From NCBI GenBank assembly GCA_963772265.1, contig CAVYWS010000009.1, positions 124,001 to 188,000 on the forward strand: 64,000 nt of DNA, given 5' to 3'. Positions 1 to 9,734 of this stretch are shown here, in pieces. Numbering within the stretch: the first letter of the stretch is position 1; every line of letters begins with the position of its first letter. The DNA comes from Mayfieldus sp963772265 (GTDB taxonomy: Bacteria; Actinomycetota; Thermoleophilia; Solirubrobacterales; 70-9). Below the pieces are notes generated by a model. That model searched no databases. It was not told where the DNA came from and saw nothing but the letters and a program-made list of their open reading frames with translations. A program made the translations under genes and the position numbers.

Positions 1-46
1 AAAAAAAAAGCCGCCCGGCTTCTAGGGAGGGGGGAAGCCGGGCGGC
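1..46 (-). terminator. Rho-independent terminator of the two-component operon
   Basis: Read on the minus strand, a perfect 13-bp stem (positions 34-46 pairing with 10-22, core GCCGCCCGGCTTC) with an 11-nt loop is followed by at least nine T residues (A1-A9 on the plus strand). It lies about 100 bases beyond the stop of the histidine kinase, so it probably ends transcription of the regulator-kinase operon. Confidence 0.9.
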
Positions 47-147
47 CAATTCGACCCTGAGGTCGAAGGTGGGCCCGACGAGGTTGCTAAGGGGAGATCC
101 CCGGCAGGCCCGTGTGTCTCGTCCGCGCAGAAACCTAGGAGTTGGTG

Positions 148-1608
148 CTAAAGCGGCTCTAAAGACGGCGTAATACGTTCCTCAGTGCCGTCCAGGGGGA
201 GGCTGACGCGGATCAGCGCCCCGCCCATCGGCGAGCGGCTTGCCCTCACCTCGCCGCCGTGCGATCTCGCAACAGCCCGCACGATCGCAAGGCCGAGGCC
301 GGTGCCGCCCCCGGCCGCGGTGTCGGCGGGGCCGCTGCCGCGGACGAAGCGATCGAAGACCTGCTCCTGCATCTCCTCCGGGATCCCCGGCCCGTTGTCG
401 GCGACCTCGACCACCGCCTGGCCTTCCTCGGACTCGAGCCGCAGCTCGATCCTCGATCCATCCGGGGTGTGGCGGACGGCGTTGTCGAGCATGTTGAGGA
501 CCATCCGGTGAAGCTCATCGGGATTTCCGCGCAGCGGAACCGGATGGCCGTTCTCGAATTCGAGCCGCCGATCCCCGGCGACAGGGGCGACCTCGGCGGC
601 GGCGTTGCCGACGATCTCGGCCAGGTCGCATTCGGTCCGGCCGCTGATCCGGCCCGCGTCGGCCCGGGCGAGGAGCAGCAGGTCGGCGACCAGCCGGGTC
701 ATCCGCTGCGACGAGCGAAGCGCCGAGTCGACCATCTCGCGGTCCTCGGACCCCTCTCCGTGAAGCGAGGCCTGGAGCAGCTCGAGGTTGGCGATCACGC
801 TGGTCAGCGGGGTGCGCAGCTCGTGCGAGGCGTCGGCAACGAACTCGCGCTGCTTCTGCATCGCCTGCTCGCGCTCGGTGCGGGCCGCGTCGAGGGAGCG
901 CAGCATCTGCTCCAGGGTGCTCGCCAGCTCCCCGACCTCGTCGTCGACCTCGGTTTGAGGCATCCGTCGCGAGGTGTCGCGGGTGCTGGCGATCTCGCCG
1001 GCGGTTGCGGTGAGCGCGGCGATCGGCCGCATCGCGCGGTTGGCGATCGCGAGACCGGCCAGACAGGCGAGCAGGACGGCGCCGAGGACACCGGCGGCGA
1101 TGAAGAGCCAGAGGCGCTCGATCGTCGAGTTGACGTGCTGCTCGCTGCGGGCGTATTGGACGAACCCGGTGACGATTCCGTTCTCGTTCACCACGGCGGC
1201 GGTGACGACGCGCAGCGATCCCTCGTGGACGACACCGGGGCGGGGGAGGCCGAGGGGCGGGGCCCGGTGGGTCTGCTCGAGCAGGTTGCCGTCCCTGTCC
1301 CAGACCCTTACCGCGGCGCCGTTTGGCAGCGCGAAGTCGTCGAGCTCGGGGCCCTCGGGTATCCAGCCGCCGGCGTAGGCCTTGATGTCGAGCTGGCTGG
1401 CGAGCGTTCTCGCCGCCCCGTGCATCTCCTGGTTGAAGTCGTTGCGAATGCGGTCGGTGGCCAGGCGGCCGATCACCGCGGCGAAGACGAGCAGGATCGC
1501 CAGGGTCAGCCCCGCCGAGGCGGCGGCGAGGCGCCAGCGCACCGGCCATGCGCGCGGATTACGGAGCCTCCCCAGCGTCGTTGTCGCCCCCTCCGCACGC
1601 TGGGCCAT
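148..1608 (-). CDS. Sensor histidine kinase (HAMP, HisKA, HATPase)
   Basis: Membrane sensor kinase of the MprB/BaeS type, 486 residues. Two hydrophobic segments (about residues 25-50 and 166-192) flank an extracytoplasmic loop of roughly 115 residues. A HAMP linker (about 193-245) follows, then the HisKA box with the phosphoacceptor in DASHELRTPL near residue 260, the N box NMLDNAVRHTPDG, and the G boxes DNGPGIPEE and GTGLGLAIV. All catalytic motifs are intact. The start lies 2 bases after the stop of the response regulator, so the two are co-transcribed and probably translationally coupled. The stimulus cannot be read from the sequence. Envelope stress is only a guess from resemblance to MprAB. 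Confidence 0.92.
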   Translation of the reverse strand: MAQRAEGATTTLGRLRNPRAWPVRWRLAAASAGLTLAILLVFAAVIGRLATDRIRNDFNQEMHGAARTLASQLDIKAYAGGWIPEGPELDDFALPNGAAVRVWDRDGNLLEQTHRAPPLGLPRPGVVHEGSLRVVTAAVVNENGIVTGFVQYARSEQHVNSTIERLWLFIAAGVLGAVLLACLAGLAIANRAMRPIAALTATAGEIASTRDTSRRMPQTEVDDEVGELASTLEQMLRSLDAARTEREQAMQKQREFVADASHELRTPLTSVIANLELLQASLHGEGSEDREMVDSALRSSQRMTRLVADLLLLARADAGRISGRTECDLAEIVGNAAAEVAPVAGDRRLEFENGHPVPLRGNPDELHRMVLNMLDNAVRHTPDGSRIELRLESEEGQAVVEVADNGPGIPEEMQEQVFDRFVRGSGPADTAAGGGTGLGLAIVRAVARSHGGEVRASRSPMGGALIRVSLPLDGTEERITPSLEPL

Positions 1609-1610
1609 CG

Positions 1611-2303
1611 CTACTCCTTCAGCACGTAGCCGGCGCCTCGCTTGGTGTGCAGCAGGCGCGCTTCGCCGCCGGACTCCAGCTTGCGGCGAAGGTTGGAGAT
1701 GAAGACGTCGATCGTGTTCGTGGCCGCGGTCGGGTCATAGCCCCAGACCTCATCGAGGAGGCGCTCGCGGGAGACCACCAGGCGCTGGTTTCGCATCAGG
1801 TATTCGAGCAGCTCGAACTCGCGGTTGGTCAGCTCGATCTCGCGGCCGTTGCGCAGGACCTCGCGGGTGTCGGGGTTGAGCTGCAGGTCGCCGACCGACA
1901 GCGAGGCGCTGCCGCGTGGTGGGCGGCGGCGCAGCAGGGCCCGGATCCGAGCCAGAAACTCCTGGCGCTCGAACGGCTTGACCAGGTAGTCATCGGCGCC
2001 GCTGTCGAGCCCGGTCACCCGGTCGTCGGTCTCGGTGCGGGCGGTGAGGATCAGGATCGGGACGTCGCCCTCGGCGCGAAGCTGGCGGCAGACCTCGATC
2101 CCGTCGAGGCGTGGCAGGCCGAGGTCGAGCACGACGAGGTCCGGGTAGAACTCGGCCGCGGCGTCGAGGGCGGCGATGCCGTCGCCGGCGGTGCGGACCT
2201 CATAGCCCTCGTGCCGAAGCGAGCGCCGCAGCACGTCGGTGATCTCGGCGTCGTCCTCGATCACCAGCACGCGTCCACCAAGGACTTCGTCGGTCGCGAC
2301 CAT
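1611..2303 (-). CDS. OmpR/PhoB-family response regulator
   Basis: DNA-binding response regulator, 230 residues. The receiver domain occupies about residues 11-125, with the acidic pair ED at 17-18, the phosphoacceptor Asp in YPDLVVLDLGLP near residue 60 and the conserved Lys in VKPF. A winged-helix trans_reg_C domain follows (about 135-228), with NREFELLEYLM and the wing segment HTKRGAGYVL. It is the first gene of the operon and its stop almost touches the kinase start. The intergenic region shared with divergent ftsK (2304-2346) is short, so promoters for both directions must lie there. The partnership with the kinase is inferred from adjacency. The overall layout resembles MprA/MprB. Confidence 0.93.
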   Translation of the reverse strand: MVATDEVLGGRVLVIEDDAEITDVLRRSLRHEGYEVRTAGDGIAALDAAAEFYPDLVVLDLGLPRLDGIEVCRQLRAEGDVPILILTARTETDDRVTGLDSGADDYLVKPFERQEFLARIRALLRRRPPRGSASLSVGDLQLNPDTREVLRNGREIELTNREFELLEYLMRNQRLVVSRERLLDEVWGYDPTAATNTIDVFISNLRRKLESGGEARLLHTKRGAGYVLKE

Positions 2304-2346
2304 GGATCGATGTTAGCCGCGAGGACCGCTCGGGATCGGAGGATTT

Positions 2347-4894
2347 ATGGCTTCTTTATGCGGTTTGCGGGGCGCAGGGGAGGCCTCTCAGGCGTCGAAT
2401 CAGACACTCGTGGCCGCCTCGCGAAAGCGCCGCCGCAAGCCCCTGCCCAGTCGGGGTCGCGCCGTGGCGAAAAAAGGCCGTAAGCGCCCAGGCGCCCCGC
2501 CGCGGCTGAGCCGCGAGCAGCTTGAGAAGCTCGAGCAGCGGCAGCTCGACGTGATCGGCCTGACCCTGATCGCGGTCGGGGTCTACCTCATGCTCGTGCT
2601 CTGGCTCGGCTGGGACGGGGGCAGGGTCGGATCCGGGATCGAGGACGGGATGACCTACCTGTTCGGCAAGGTCGCCTATCTGGCCCCGCTGGCCTTCTTC
2701 GCCAGCGGAGCGACCCTGATCCTCAAGCCCTTCGTGCCGTCGCTGCGGCCGCTTCGCACCGGTGGCATATGCGTGATCGCCGGGCTGCTGCTCGCCTTCG
2801 CCGCCCAGACCGCGCACCTCGGCCCCGACCATCCGCTGCGGCCCGGTTACTTCGATCCCTCCTGGTTCCCGGATCACGGCGGGCTGATCGGCGACGGCCT
2901 CTACTGGGCCTCGGCGACGCTGTTCCAGCGGGTCGGGGCCCACATCATCGCGCTGCTGCTGATCTTCGCCGGCGGGCTGCTTCTGACCGGGACCTCGATC
3001 GCGACCTTCCTCGGCAGCACCGGGCGGGCACTCGGCCGGGCGCGGGCGAGCAGCGCCGAGATGGCGCGCACGGTCGCCCAGACCGCCCGCCACCGCGACG
3101 ACGACTTTGCCGGCATGGAGACCCAGGTGGCTGCGACCGACGTGATGAGCGACTACCCCGGCGAGGAGGCCGAGACGGTGCGGGTGGTGGAGTTCGACCA
3201 GGAGCCGGATCCCGAGCCCGAGATGCCCGAGTCCGAGGCGCCGACCGGCGAGCTGGCCGCGGTCGAGATCCTCGACGGCGACGATGACGACGAGTCGGCA
3301 GGCGGTCGAGGCGGAGCCGGGCGCGGATGCCGGGGCGGCCGCGGTCGCGCGCCCCGACCCGGGCAGGACGCCGATGGGCGAGAAGCGCGGCGTCACCGAG
3401 TCGGACGAGATCAACTACGAGCCGCCGCCGGCCAAGGTGCTCGAGAAGGGCAAGGCCGACAAGGGCCCCGACCCGCGCGACCACGAGGCGATCGGGAGCA
3501 AGCTGGTCGAGACCCTGGGCCACTTCGGGGTCGAGGCGAAGATCGTCGGCATCGTCAGCGGGCCCCACGTCTCGCGCTATGAGCTGCGCCTGGCGCCCGG
3601 GACGAAGGTCAAGAAGGTGACCGAGCTTTCCAACGACCTCGCCTACGCGCTGGCCTCGACCGACATCCGCATCCTCGCGCCGATCCCCGGCAAGCAGGCG
3701 GTCGGGGTCGAGGTGCCGAACTCGCGCCGCCGGCTCGTCCGCCTCGGCGACATCTACCAGGGCCGCCCGGCGAAGGCATCGCCGCTGGTCGGCTGGCTGG
3801 GCAAGGACATCGCCGGCAACGCGGTCTGGACCGACCTGCAGAAGATGCCCCACGTCCTCGTCGCGGGCACGACCGGATCGGGAAAGTCGGGCTGCATCAA
3901 CGCGATCCTCAGCTCGATCCTGATGGGCGCTTCGCCCAACGAGGTGCGGATGGTGCTGGTCGACCCCAAGCAGGTCGAGCTCAACCACTACGAGACGATT
4001 CCCCACCTGCTGACCCCGATGGTGACCTCGCCGCGGCTCGCCGCCAACGTGCTGGCGAACCTGATCGGCGAGATGGAGAGTCGTTACGGGATCATGGCCG
4101 AGGCCCGCTGCCGAAATCTCACCGAGCTCAACCGGGCACGCAAGCGGGTCGGCGAGCCGCCCCTGCCGCACATCCTCTGCGTCATCGACGAGCTGGCCGA
4201 CCTGATGATGGTCGCGCCGGCCGAGGTCGAGGACTCGATCATCCGCCTGGCGCAGAAGTCGCGTGCCACCGGCATCCACCTCGTGCTGGCGACCCAGCGG
4301 CCTTCGACCGACATCATCACCGGCACGATCAAGGTCAACATCCCGGCCCGGATCGCGTTCGCCGTCTCCTCGCAGACCGACTCGCGGGTGATCCTCGACC
4401 AGAACGGTGCCGAGGCCCTGCTCGGACAGGGCGACATGCTGTTCCGGCCCGCGGGAACCTCGAAGCTGCAGCGGATCCAGGGCGCCTTCGTGACCGAGGA
4501 GGAGATCGCCCGCATCACCTCGCACTGGTCCAAGCAGGGTGAGCCCGAGTTCGAGGACGAGCTGCTCGAGGCGCGAGCGGAGCCCGAGGAGGAGGGCGAG
4601 GCGGGCGACTTCGACCCCGATCAGGACGACCTGCTCGACGACGCGATCCGGCTTGCCGTGCAGACCGACACCGCATCGGTCTCGATGCTCCAGCGCCGCC
4701 TGCGGGTCGGATACACGCGGGCGGGCCGGCTGATCGACATGCTCGAGCGCCGCGGCGTGATCTCCGGCTATGAGGGCTCGAAGCCGCGCCAGGTGCTGAT
4801 CACCGAGGCCGACCTCGCACGGGTCCTCGGCGACGCGGAGCCGGGGCCCCAGCCAGAGGCCGAGCCCGTCTCGAGCGCGCACGAAGCCGACTGA
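2347..4894 (+). CDS. ftsK: DNA translocase FtsK/SpoIIIE (one gene, frameshifted)
   Basis: Septal DNA pump that clears chromosome termini at division. The first part (2347 to about 3296) encodes a basic N-terminus, four hydrophobic helices (about residues 72-220) and an acidic linker. The second part (open from 3284 in another frame to 4894) encodes the alpha/beta motor, with Walker A in AGTTGSGKSG, Walker B in HILCVIDELADLM, the sensor ATQRPSTD, and a C-terminal gamma winged helix (GYTRAGRLIDMLERRG). The frames change near 3295-3299 (net one base gained or two lost) inside the linker, between GDDDDES and QAVEAEPG. Because both halves are well conserved and contiguous, I treat it as one gene with a sequence error. 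An SD-like GGAGGA lies just before ATG 2347. Confidence 0.9.
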
Positions 4895-4969
4895 GGAGCG
4901 CCTGGGCGCTCCCTCTCGTGTTCACCTGACCGAACCGCGCACGGCGGACGCCCGTAGGACAATTCGGTC

Positions 4970-5732
4970 GTGGAGACCGAAATCGGATCGACGCTGCGCG
5001 AGGCCCGGATCCGCCACAAGGTCGACCTGGCCGAGATCGAGGAGCGGACCAAGATCCGGGTCCGCTACCTGCGGGCGCTGGAGAACGAGGAATGGGACCT
5101 GCTGCCGGGCCCTACCTACACGCGCAGCTTCATCCGCACCTACGCGATCTTTCTGGGGCTCGATGGAGAGCGGCTCGCCGACGACTTCCGCCGCCAGCAG
5201 GAGGAGCTCCACCTCGAGCCCGGCGGGGCGCGGGAGCCGCAGGTCTTCGCGCCGCGCGGTCTCGCGGGCCGAGCAAGGGCCTCGAATCAGCGCCGGTCTG
5301 GTCGCGGTGCTGGCGCTCGCCGCGCTCGCCGGGGTCGTGCTCGTCCTCGGCCTGACCGGCGGCTCGGGCGACGATACGACGACGCCGGCCAAGCAGGCAT
5401 CCGGCAAACCCGGCAAGAACCGGCAGGGAAAGGGAGGGGCGGAACCCAGGTCCGGCGTCTCGATCCGCCTCACCGCCAGCTCGGAGGTCTGGGTCTGCGC
5501 CCTGGCCGCGGACGGCAGCCGCGTCGTCGACGGTGAGATCCTTCAGCCAGGTGCGACGCAGGGGCCATTTCACTCGGGAAGCTTCCAGTTGGCCTTCGGC
5601 AACGGCGGTGTGGCGCTGAAGGTCAACGGCAAGCCCTTCCAGGTCAAGGACACGCCGAGCCCTGTCGGCTACCGGGTGACCCCGGGCGGCGTGCGCGAGC
5701 TGCCCGAGGGCAGCAGGCCGGACTGCACGTGA
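4970..5732 (+). CDS. RodZ-like membrane protein: HTH_25 plus DUF4115 domain (frameshifted)
   Basis: Residues 1-75 form a Cro/CI-like helix-turn-helix of the HTH_25/RodZ type (GSTLREARIRHKVDLAEIEE and EWDLLPGPTYTRSFIRTYA). The second part, in another frame and open to 5732, has one transmembrane helix (LVAVLALAALAGVVLVLGL) and a C-terminal beta-rich domain (RLTASSEVWVCALAADG) like DUF4115. This is the architecture of RodZ and its actinobacterial relatives, which link cell shape or division to the cytoskeleton. The frame changes near 5251-5258. GTG 4970 is preceded by GACAAT ending six bases upstream, fitting a leaderless start. The stop overlaps the cinA start. Confidence 0.8.
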
Positions 5733-7015
5733 GCACCGCAAACGGCGTCCGGGCCGGCATCGTCGTCACCGGCAACGAGGTCCTGAACGGGCGGATCGAG
5801 GACGCCAACGGCCCCTGGGTCTCCGAGCGACTCGCCGAGCTCGGGGTCGAGGTCGCGACCATCCTCGTCGTCGCCGATCGCCGCGACGACCTCGAGTCGG
5901 CGCTGCGCTACATGGAGTCGGAGGGGCTGGACCTCGTCGTCACATCGGGAGGGCTGGGCCCGACCGCGGACGACCTGACCGCCGAGGTCGTCGCCAAGTT
6001 CTCCGGCCGCGAGCTGGTGCTCGACCAGGGGATGGAGAACAAGATCGCCAGGATCCTGCGCGGCTTCGCGGCCCGGCTGCGGCTCGACGAGGACGCGCTG
6101 ATGGCGGCGAACCGAAAGCAGGCGATGGTCCCCGAGGGGGCGACCGCGATCGATCCCGCGGGTACCGCCCCGGGCCTGGTCGTCCCGGCCGAGCGGCTCA
6201 CGGTGATCGTCCTTCCCGGGCCACCCCGCGAGCTTCAGGCGATGTGGGAGCAGGCGATCAAGACCCCACCGGCGCGCGAGGTCCTCGACCGGGCGACCCC
6301 ATTTCACACCTACACGCTGCGGATCATCGGGATCCCGGAGTCCGAGATCGCCAAGAGCCTGCGCGAGATCGAGTCGGAGACCGATCTCTCCCCGCTCGAG
6401 ATCACAACCTGCCTGAGGCGAGGCGAGATCGAGGTCGACGTCCGCTACCGCGACGGGGCGCAGCCGGCCGCCGACGCGGTGCGGCGGGGGATGGCCGAGC
6501 GACACGCCCGCCACCTGTTCAGCGAGGACGGCACGACGATCGACGAGCAGGTGGCGGGCCTGCTGCGGGGGCGCCGGCTCGGCCTTGCCGAGTCCTGCTC
6601 GGGAGGTCTGCTGGCGGCGCGGATCACAAACCGGCCCGGGGCGTCCGCCTATCTCGCCGGGAGCGTCGTCGCCTACTCCAACGACGCCAAGCGCGAGCTG
6701 CTCGGCGTCGACGCGGGCTTGATCGCCAGGCACGGCGCGGTGTCCCCTGAGGTCGCCGAGGCGATGGCCCGCGGGGCGCTGGAGCGCTTCGGTGCCGACG
6801 TCGCGGTTTCGATCACCGGAATCGCGGGGCCCGACGGCGGCAGCGACGACAAGCCGGTCGGCTACGTCTGCCTTCACGGCTTGACCAGCGAGGGCGGCTC
6901 GCTGAGCCGCGATCCGGTGATCCCGGGCGGGCGCCAGGACATCCGCGAGCGTTCGGCCCTGGTCGGGATGCACATGCTGCGGATCCTGCTCAGCGGGGGC
7001 GAGGCCCCGCTTTGA
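5729..7015 (+). CDS. cinA: CinA-family protein (nicotinamide nucleotide amidase type)
   Basis: 428 residues, the usual length for full CinA. The N-terminal molybdopterin-binding-like domain (about 1-170) has GNEVLNGRIEDAN and TSGGLGPTADDLT. The C-terminal CinA domain (about 265-425) has GLAESCSGGLLAARIT, the amidase site seen in PncC-like NMN deamidases, and VSITGIAGPDGGS. Family members recycle NMN to nicotinate mononucleotide, and some have ADP-ribose pyrophosphatase activity in the N-terminal domain. GTG 5729 overlaps the stop of the RodZ-like gene, so it is translationally coupled. cinA upstream of recA is a common bacterial arrangement. Confidence 0.92.
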   Translation: MSTANGVRAGIVVTGNEVLNGRIEDANGPWVSERLAELGVEVATILVVADRRDDLESALRYMESEGLDLVVTSGGLGPTADDLTAEVVAKFSGRELVLDQGMENKIARILRGFAARLRLDEDALMAANRKQAMVPEGATAIDPAGTAPGLVVPAERLTVIVLPGPPRELQAMWEQAIKTPPAREVLDRATPFHTYTLRIIGIPESEIAKSLREIESETDLSPLEITTCLRRGEIEVDVRYRDGAQPAADAVRRGMAERHARHLFSEDGTTIDEQVAGLLRGRRLGLAESCSGGLLAARITNRPGASAYLAGSVVAYSNDAKRELLGVDAGLIARHGAVSPEVAEAMARGALERFGADVAVSITGIAGPDGGSDDKPVGYVCLHGLTSEGGSLSRDPVIPGGRQDIRERSALVGMHMLRILLSGGEAPL

Positions 7016-7027
7016 ATCCATTGCTAG

Positions 7028-8131
7028 ATGGCTGAGCTCGAGGCGTTCGAGGTCTCGATCCAAGAGGCTGTCTGGGCCGACCTTCGGGAGAGGCTGGCTC
7101 GGACCCGCTGGGCCGAGCAGCCGGACGAGGGCTGGGGGCTGGGGGTCGACCTCGGCTACCTGCGCGGTCTCTGCGACCACTGGGCGTCCGACTACGATCC
7201 CGCACGGCTTCCGGGGCTGCTCAACCGCTTTCCCAACCGGAGCTGGCGCGGTCTGCACCTGCTCCACGAGTCCAGCGGCGACCGGCTTCCGCTGCTCCTG
7301 CTGCACGGCTGGCCCGGCGGCCCGATCGAGTATCTGAACGTGATCCCGCGACTGGTCGATGCCGGCCATCCGGTGGCGGTGCCGTCGATGCCCGGCTACG
7401 GGTGGTCGGACGACCCAGGCGTGCCGCTCAACATCGCCGCCGTCGCCGGCCGCTTTCGCGAGTTGGCCGAGGAGGGCCTGGGCTGGGACCGCTACGGGGT
7501 CGTCGGCGGCGACTGGGGGGCGCCGGTCGCGGCCCGAATCGCCTTCGACTCGCCGCGGCGCGTGGCCGCGCTTCACGTCTTCACGCCCGGGACCCTGCCG
7601 CCCTCGGCGCAGCTAGCCGAGCCGCCGCTCAGCGACGCCGAGCAGCACTTCGTCGAGGAGGGGCTGCGCTGGCGCCGCCGCGAGGGGCACCACATGCTGA
7701 TCCAGTCAACCGTTCCGGACATCGTCTCAGTCGGGCTGGGCGACTCGCCGGCCGGGCTTGCCGCCTACCTGCTCGAGAAGTACCGCCGCTGGAGCGATTG
7801 CGACGGCGAGGTCGAGCGGCGCTTCAGCAGGGACGAGCTCTGCGACTACCTGACGACGTACTGGGCGACCGGCACGATCGCCTCCTCGATGCGCCTCTAC
7901 TGGGGCGAGCGGGCGGACCGCTGGCGCCCGGCCGAGGGGGAGGCAATCGGGGTTCCGGCGGCGGCCGCGGTCTTCCCGGCCGAGATCATCAACCCGCCGC
8001 GCGAGTGGACCGCCCGCCTGCTCACCGACCTGCGGCGCTGGACCGAGATGCCCCGAGGCGGACACTTCGCCGCCCACGAGGAGCCGCAGCTTCTGGCCGA
8101 CGACGTGCTGGCCTTCACCGGCGAGCTCTAG
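7028..8131 (+). CDS. Epoxide hydrolase N-terminal (EHN) family alpha/beta hydrolase
   Basis: 367 residues. The N-terminal EHN segment (about 1-105: VSIQEAVWADLRERLARTRW, then FPNRSWRGLHLLHE) precedes an alpha/beta-hydrolase core. The oxyanion HGWP motif (LLLHGWPGGPIEYLN), nucleophile elbow GGDWGA and catalytic His region PRGGHFAAHEEP are all present. The family hydrolyses epoxides such as juvenile hormone or other bulky epoxides, but the substrate here is unknown. It starts 12 bases after cinA and may be read through from it. The next gene is convergent, 10 bases away. Confidence 0.88.
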   Translation: MAELEAFEVSIQEAVWADLRERLARTRWAEQPDEGWGLGVDLGYLRGLCDHWASDYDPARLPGLLNRFPNRSWRGLHLLHESSGDRLPLLLLHGWPGGPIEYLNVIPRLVDAGHPVAVPSMPGYGWSDDPGVPLNIAAVAGRFRELAEEGLGWDRYGVVGGDWGAPVAARIAFDSPRRVAALHVFTPGTLPPSAQLAEPPLSDAEQHFVEEGLRWRRREGHHMLIQSTVPDIVSVGLGDSPAGLAAYLLEKYRRWSDCDGEVERRFSRDELCDYLTTYWATGTIASSMRLYWGERADRWRPAEGEAIGVPAAAAVFPAEIINPPREWTARLLTDLRRWTEMPRGGHFAAHEEPQLLADDVLAFTGEL

Positions 8132-8141
8132 CGGGCGCGGT

Positions 8142-9038
8142 CTAGCTCAGGAACGCCAGCGCCCGGCGGGCGACCAGGTCGGGCTTCTCGTCGACCAGGA
8201 AATGGCCGGAGTCGGGCACCAGCTCCAGCTGCATGTCCTCGGCATGCGACTCGTAGCCGGCCAGCAGCTTGGTCGAGACGTAGCGGTCCTGCTCGCCGAA
8301 GAGCAGCAGCGTCGGCACGATCAGGCGCCGCCTTCGGTAGGCGCCGCCTCGGAGCCCGCGAGCGAATGTGCGCAGGTAGTAGCGGTAGAGCTTCGTCGCC
8401 GCCTCGGCGCGGGCGGGGTCGCGGAACTGGTCGACGTAGAGCTCGACCCCTTCCGGGAACGGGGTGCCGACGTTGCCATGGCCGAGGATCTGGCCGGCCA
8501 TCCAACCGCTTTCCGCCAGCCGCTTGCCGAGCAGCGGGGTCGCTGAGACCAGCGCGTACCAGCTGCGCCAGGTCTCGAGCAGCAGGCGCGGCTCGACCTC
8601 GGGCCAGGGGTGGGGGCAGTTGCAGACCATCATCCGCTCGATCCGCTCCGGGTTGGCGAGTCCGAGCAGGAACGCCGTCCAGCCGCCCCAGTCGTGCCCG
8701 ATCACGCTCACGGAGTCGATCTCGAGCAGGTCGAGCAGGGCGATCTGGTCGGCGGCGAAGGTCTCGCCGTCATAGCCTTCGCCCGGGGCCTCGGACCAGC
8801 CGAAGCCGCGCAGGTCGGGGGCGATCAGGCGGAACTGCGGCGCCAGCCGCTCGATCACCTCGCGCCACATGTACCAGTGCTGGGGCCAGCCATGGAGCAG
8901 CAGGACGGGCGGCCCGTCGCCGGCCTCGGCGACGTGGATCCGCACCTCGCCCGTTTCGACGAAGCGGTGCGTGACGCCCTCGACCTCGGGCAGGTCAAGG
9001 GCCCGATCTGGGGCTTGCGCCGCCGGCCCTCCGCTCAT
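8142..9038 (-). CDS. Alpha/beta hydrolase, soluble epoxide hydrolase / haloalkane dehalogenase-like
   Basis: 298 residues with the oxyanion motif HGWPQHWYMW, the nucleophile in VIGHDWGGWTA (Asp nucleophile, as in epoxide hydrolases and dehalogenases), the acid in FGEQDRYV and the catalytic His in VPDSGHFLVDEKP. The two ring-opening tyrosines of the lid cannot be assigned by eye, so epoxide hydrolase is more likely than certain. It converges on the EHN hydrolase, giving two alpha/beta hydrolases tail to tail, and diverges from thpR. Confidence 0.85.
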   Translation of the reverse strand: MSGGPAAQAPDRALDLPEVEGVTHRFVETGEVRIHVAEAGDGPPVLLLHGWPQHWYMWREVIERLAPQFRLIAPDLRGFGWSEAPGEGYDGETFAADQIALLDLLEIDSVSVIGHDWGGWTAFLLGLANPERIERMMVCNCPHPWPEVEPRLLLETWRSWYALVSATPLLGKRLAESGWMAGQILGHGNVGTPFPEGVELYVDQFRDPARAEAATKLYRYYLRTFARGLRGGAYRRRRLIVPTLLLFGEQDRYVSTKLLAGYESHAEDMQLELVPDSGHFLVDEKPDLVARRALAFLS

Positions 9039-9121
9039 TCCGGATTCGATCCTATTCCGTGTCGATGTCCGCGCAAATGCCGATCGGGCCGAGCGGAACG
9101 CGATCCCTTAGCTTGGCGGCG

Positions 9122-9715
9122 ATGGCAAAGGAGCGATTGAAGAGCCCGCGCGTGCGCCTGTTCGTCGCCCTCGACCTGCCCGAGCCTGTGCGGGCGGGCA
9201 TCGTCGCCTGGCAGCGGGCCGAGCTCACCGACCGGGCGCTGCGCGTCGTGCCGCCCCAGAACATCCACATCACCCTCGCCTTCCTCGGCTACCTGCCCGA
9301 GAGGGCGGTGGGGGAGGTCGCGCGGGTGATCCATCAGACCGAGGCAGCGGCGCCGCCGATCGAGCTGGCGCCGGAAGCGGTCGGGAAGCCGAGGGGACGC
9401 CCGCGCCTGTTCGCGCTCGAGGCGGTCTCCGAGCAGACCGTCGCCCTGCAGGGCGAGCTGGAGGCGAGGCTCGCCGCCGAGCGTCTCTACAAGCCCGAGA
9501 AGCGGCCCTTCTGGTCCCACGTCACCGTCGCCCGGGTGCGGCCGGAGAAGCGGGGATCGAAGCGCCCGGCGCGGATCGAGAGGCGGCCTGGAGGGCTTCC
9601 GCGGCCGCTCTGCGAGCCCTTTCGTGCTGTCCGAATCACGCTCTACCGTTCGACGCTCAGGCCGCAGGGCGCCGAGTACGCGCCCCTGGCGCAATTGAAG
9701 CTGCCCGCGGACTAA
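9122..9715 (+). CDS. thpR: RNA 2',3'-cyclic phosphodiesterase / 2'-5' RNA ligase
   Basis: 197 residues of the 2H phosphoesterase family. The two signature HxTx motifs are NIHITLAF and SHVTVARV. Members hydrolyse 2',3'-cyclic phosphate RNA ends and can join tRNA halves by 2'-5' linkage in vitro. ATG 9122 is chosen because TAGCTT lies seven bases upstream (leaderless pattern). The longer in-frame extension to 9059 has no support. It precedes recA by 19 bases, an order also seen in other actinobacteria. Confidence 0.9.
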   Translation: MAKERLKSPRVRLFVALDLPEPVRAGIVAWQRAELTDRALRVVPPQNIHITLAFLGYLPERAVGEVARVIHQTEAAAPPIELAPEAVGKPRGRPRLFALEAVSEQTVALQGELEARLAAERLYKPEKRPFWSHVTVARVRPEKRGSKRPARIERRPGGLPRPLCEPFRAVRITLYRSTLRPQGAEYAPLAQLKLPAD

Positions 9716-9734
9716 CGACAAGAGGTGAATCGAG

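Noticed and set aside
2945..4882. Very long minus-strand frame opposite ftsK
   Set aside because: Mirror frame of a GC-rich gene, biased to Arg/Gly/Asp, with no motifs.
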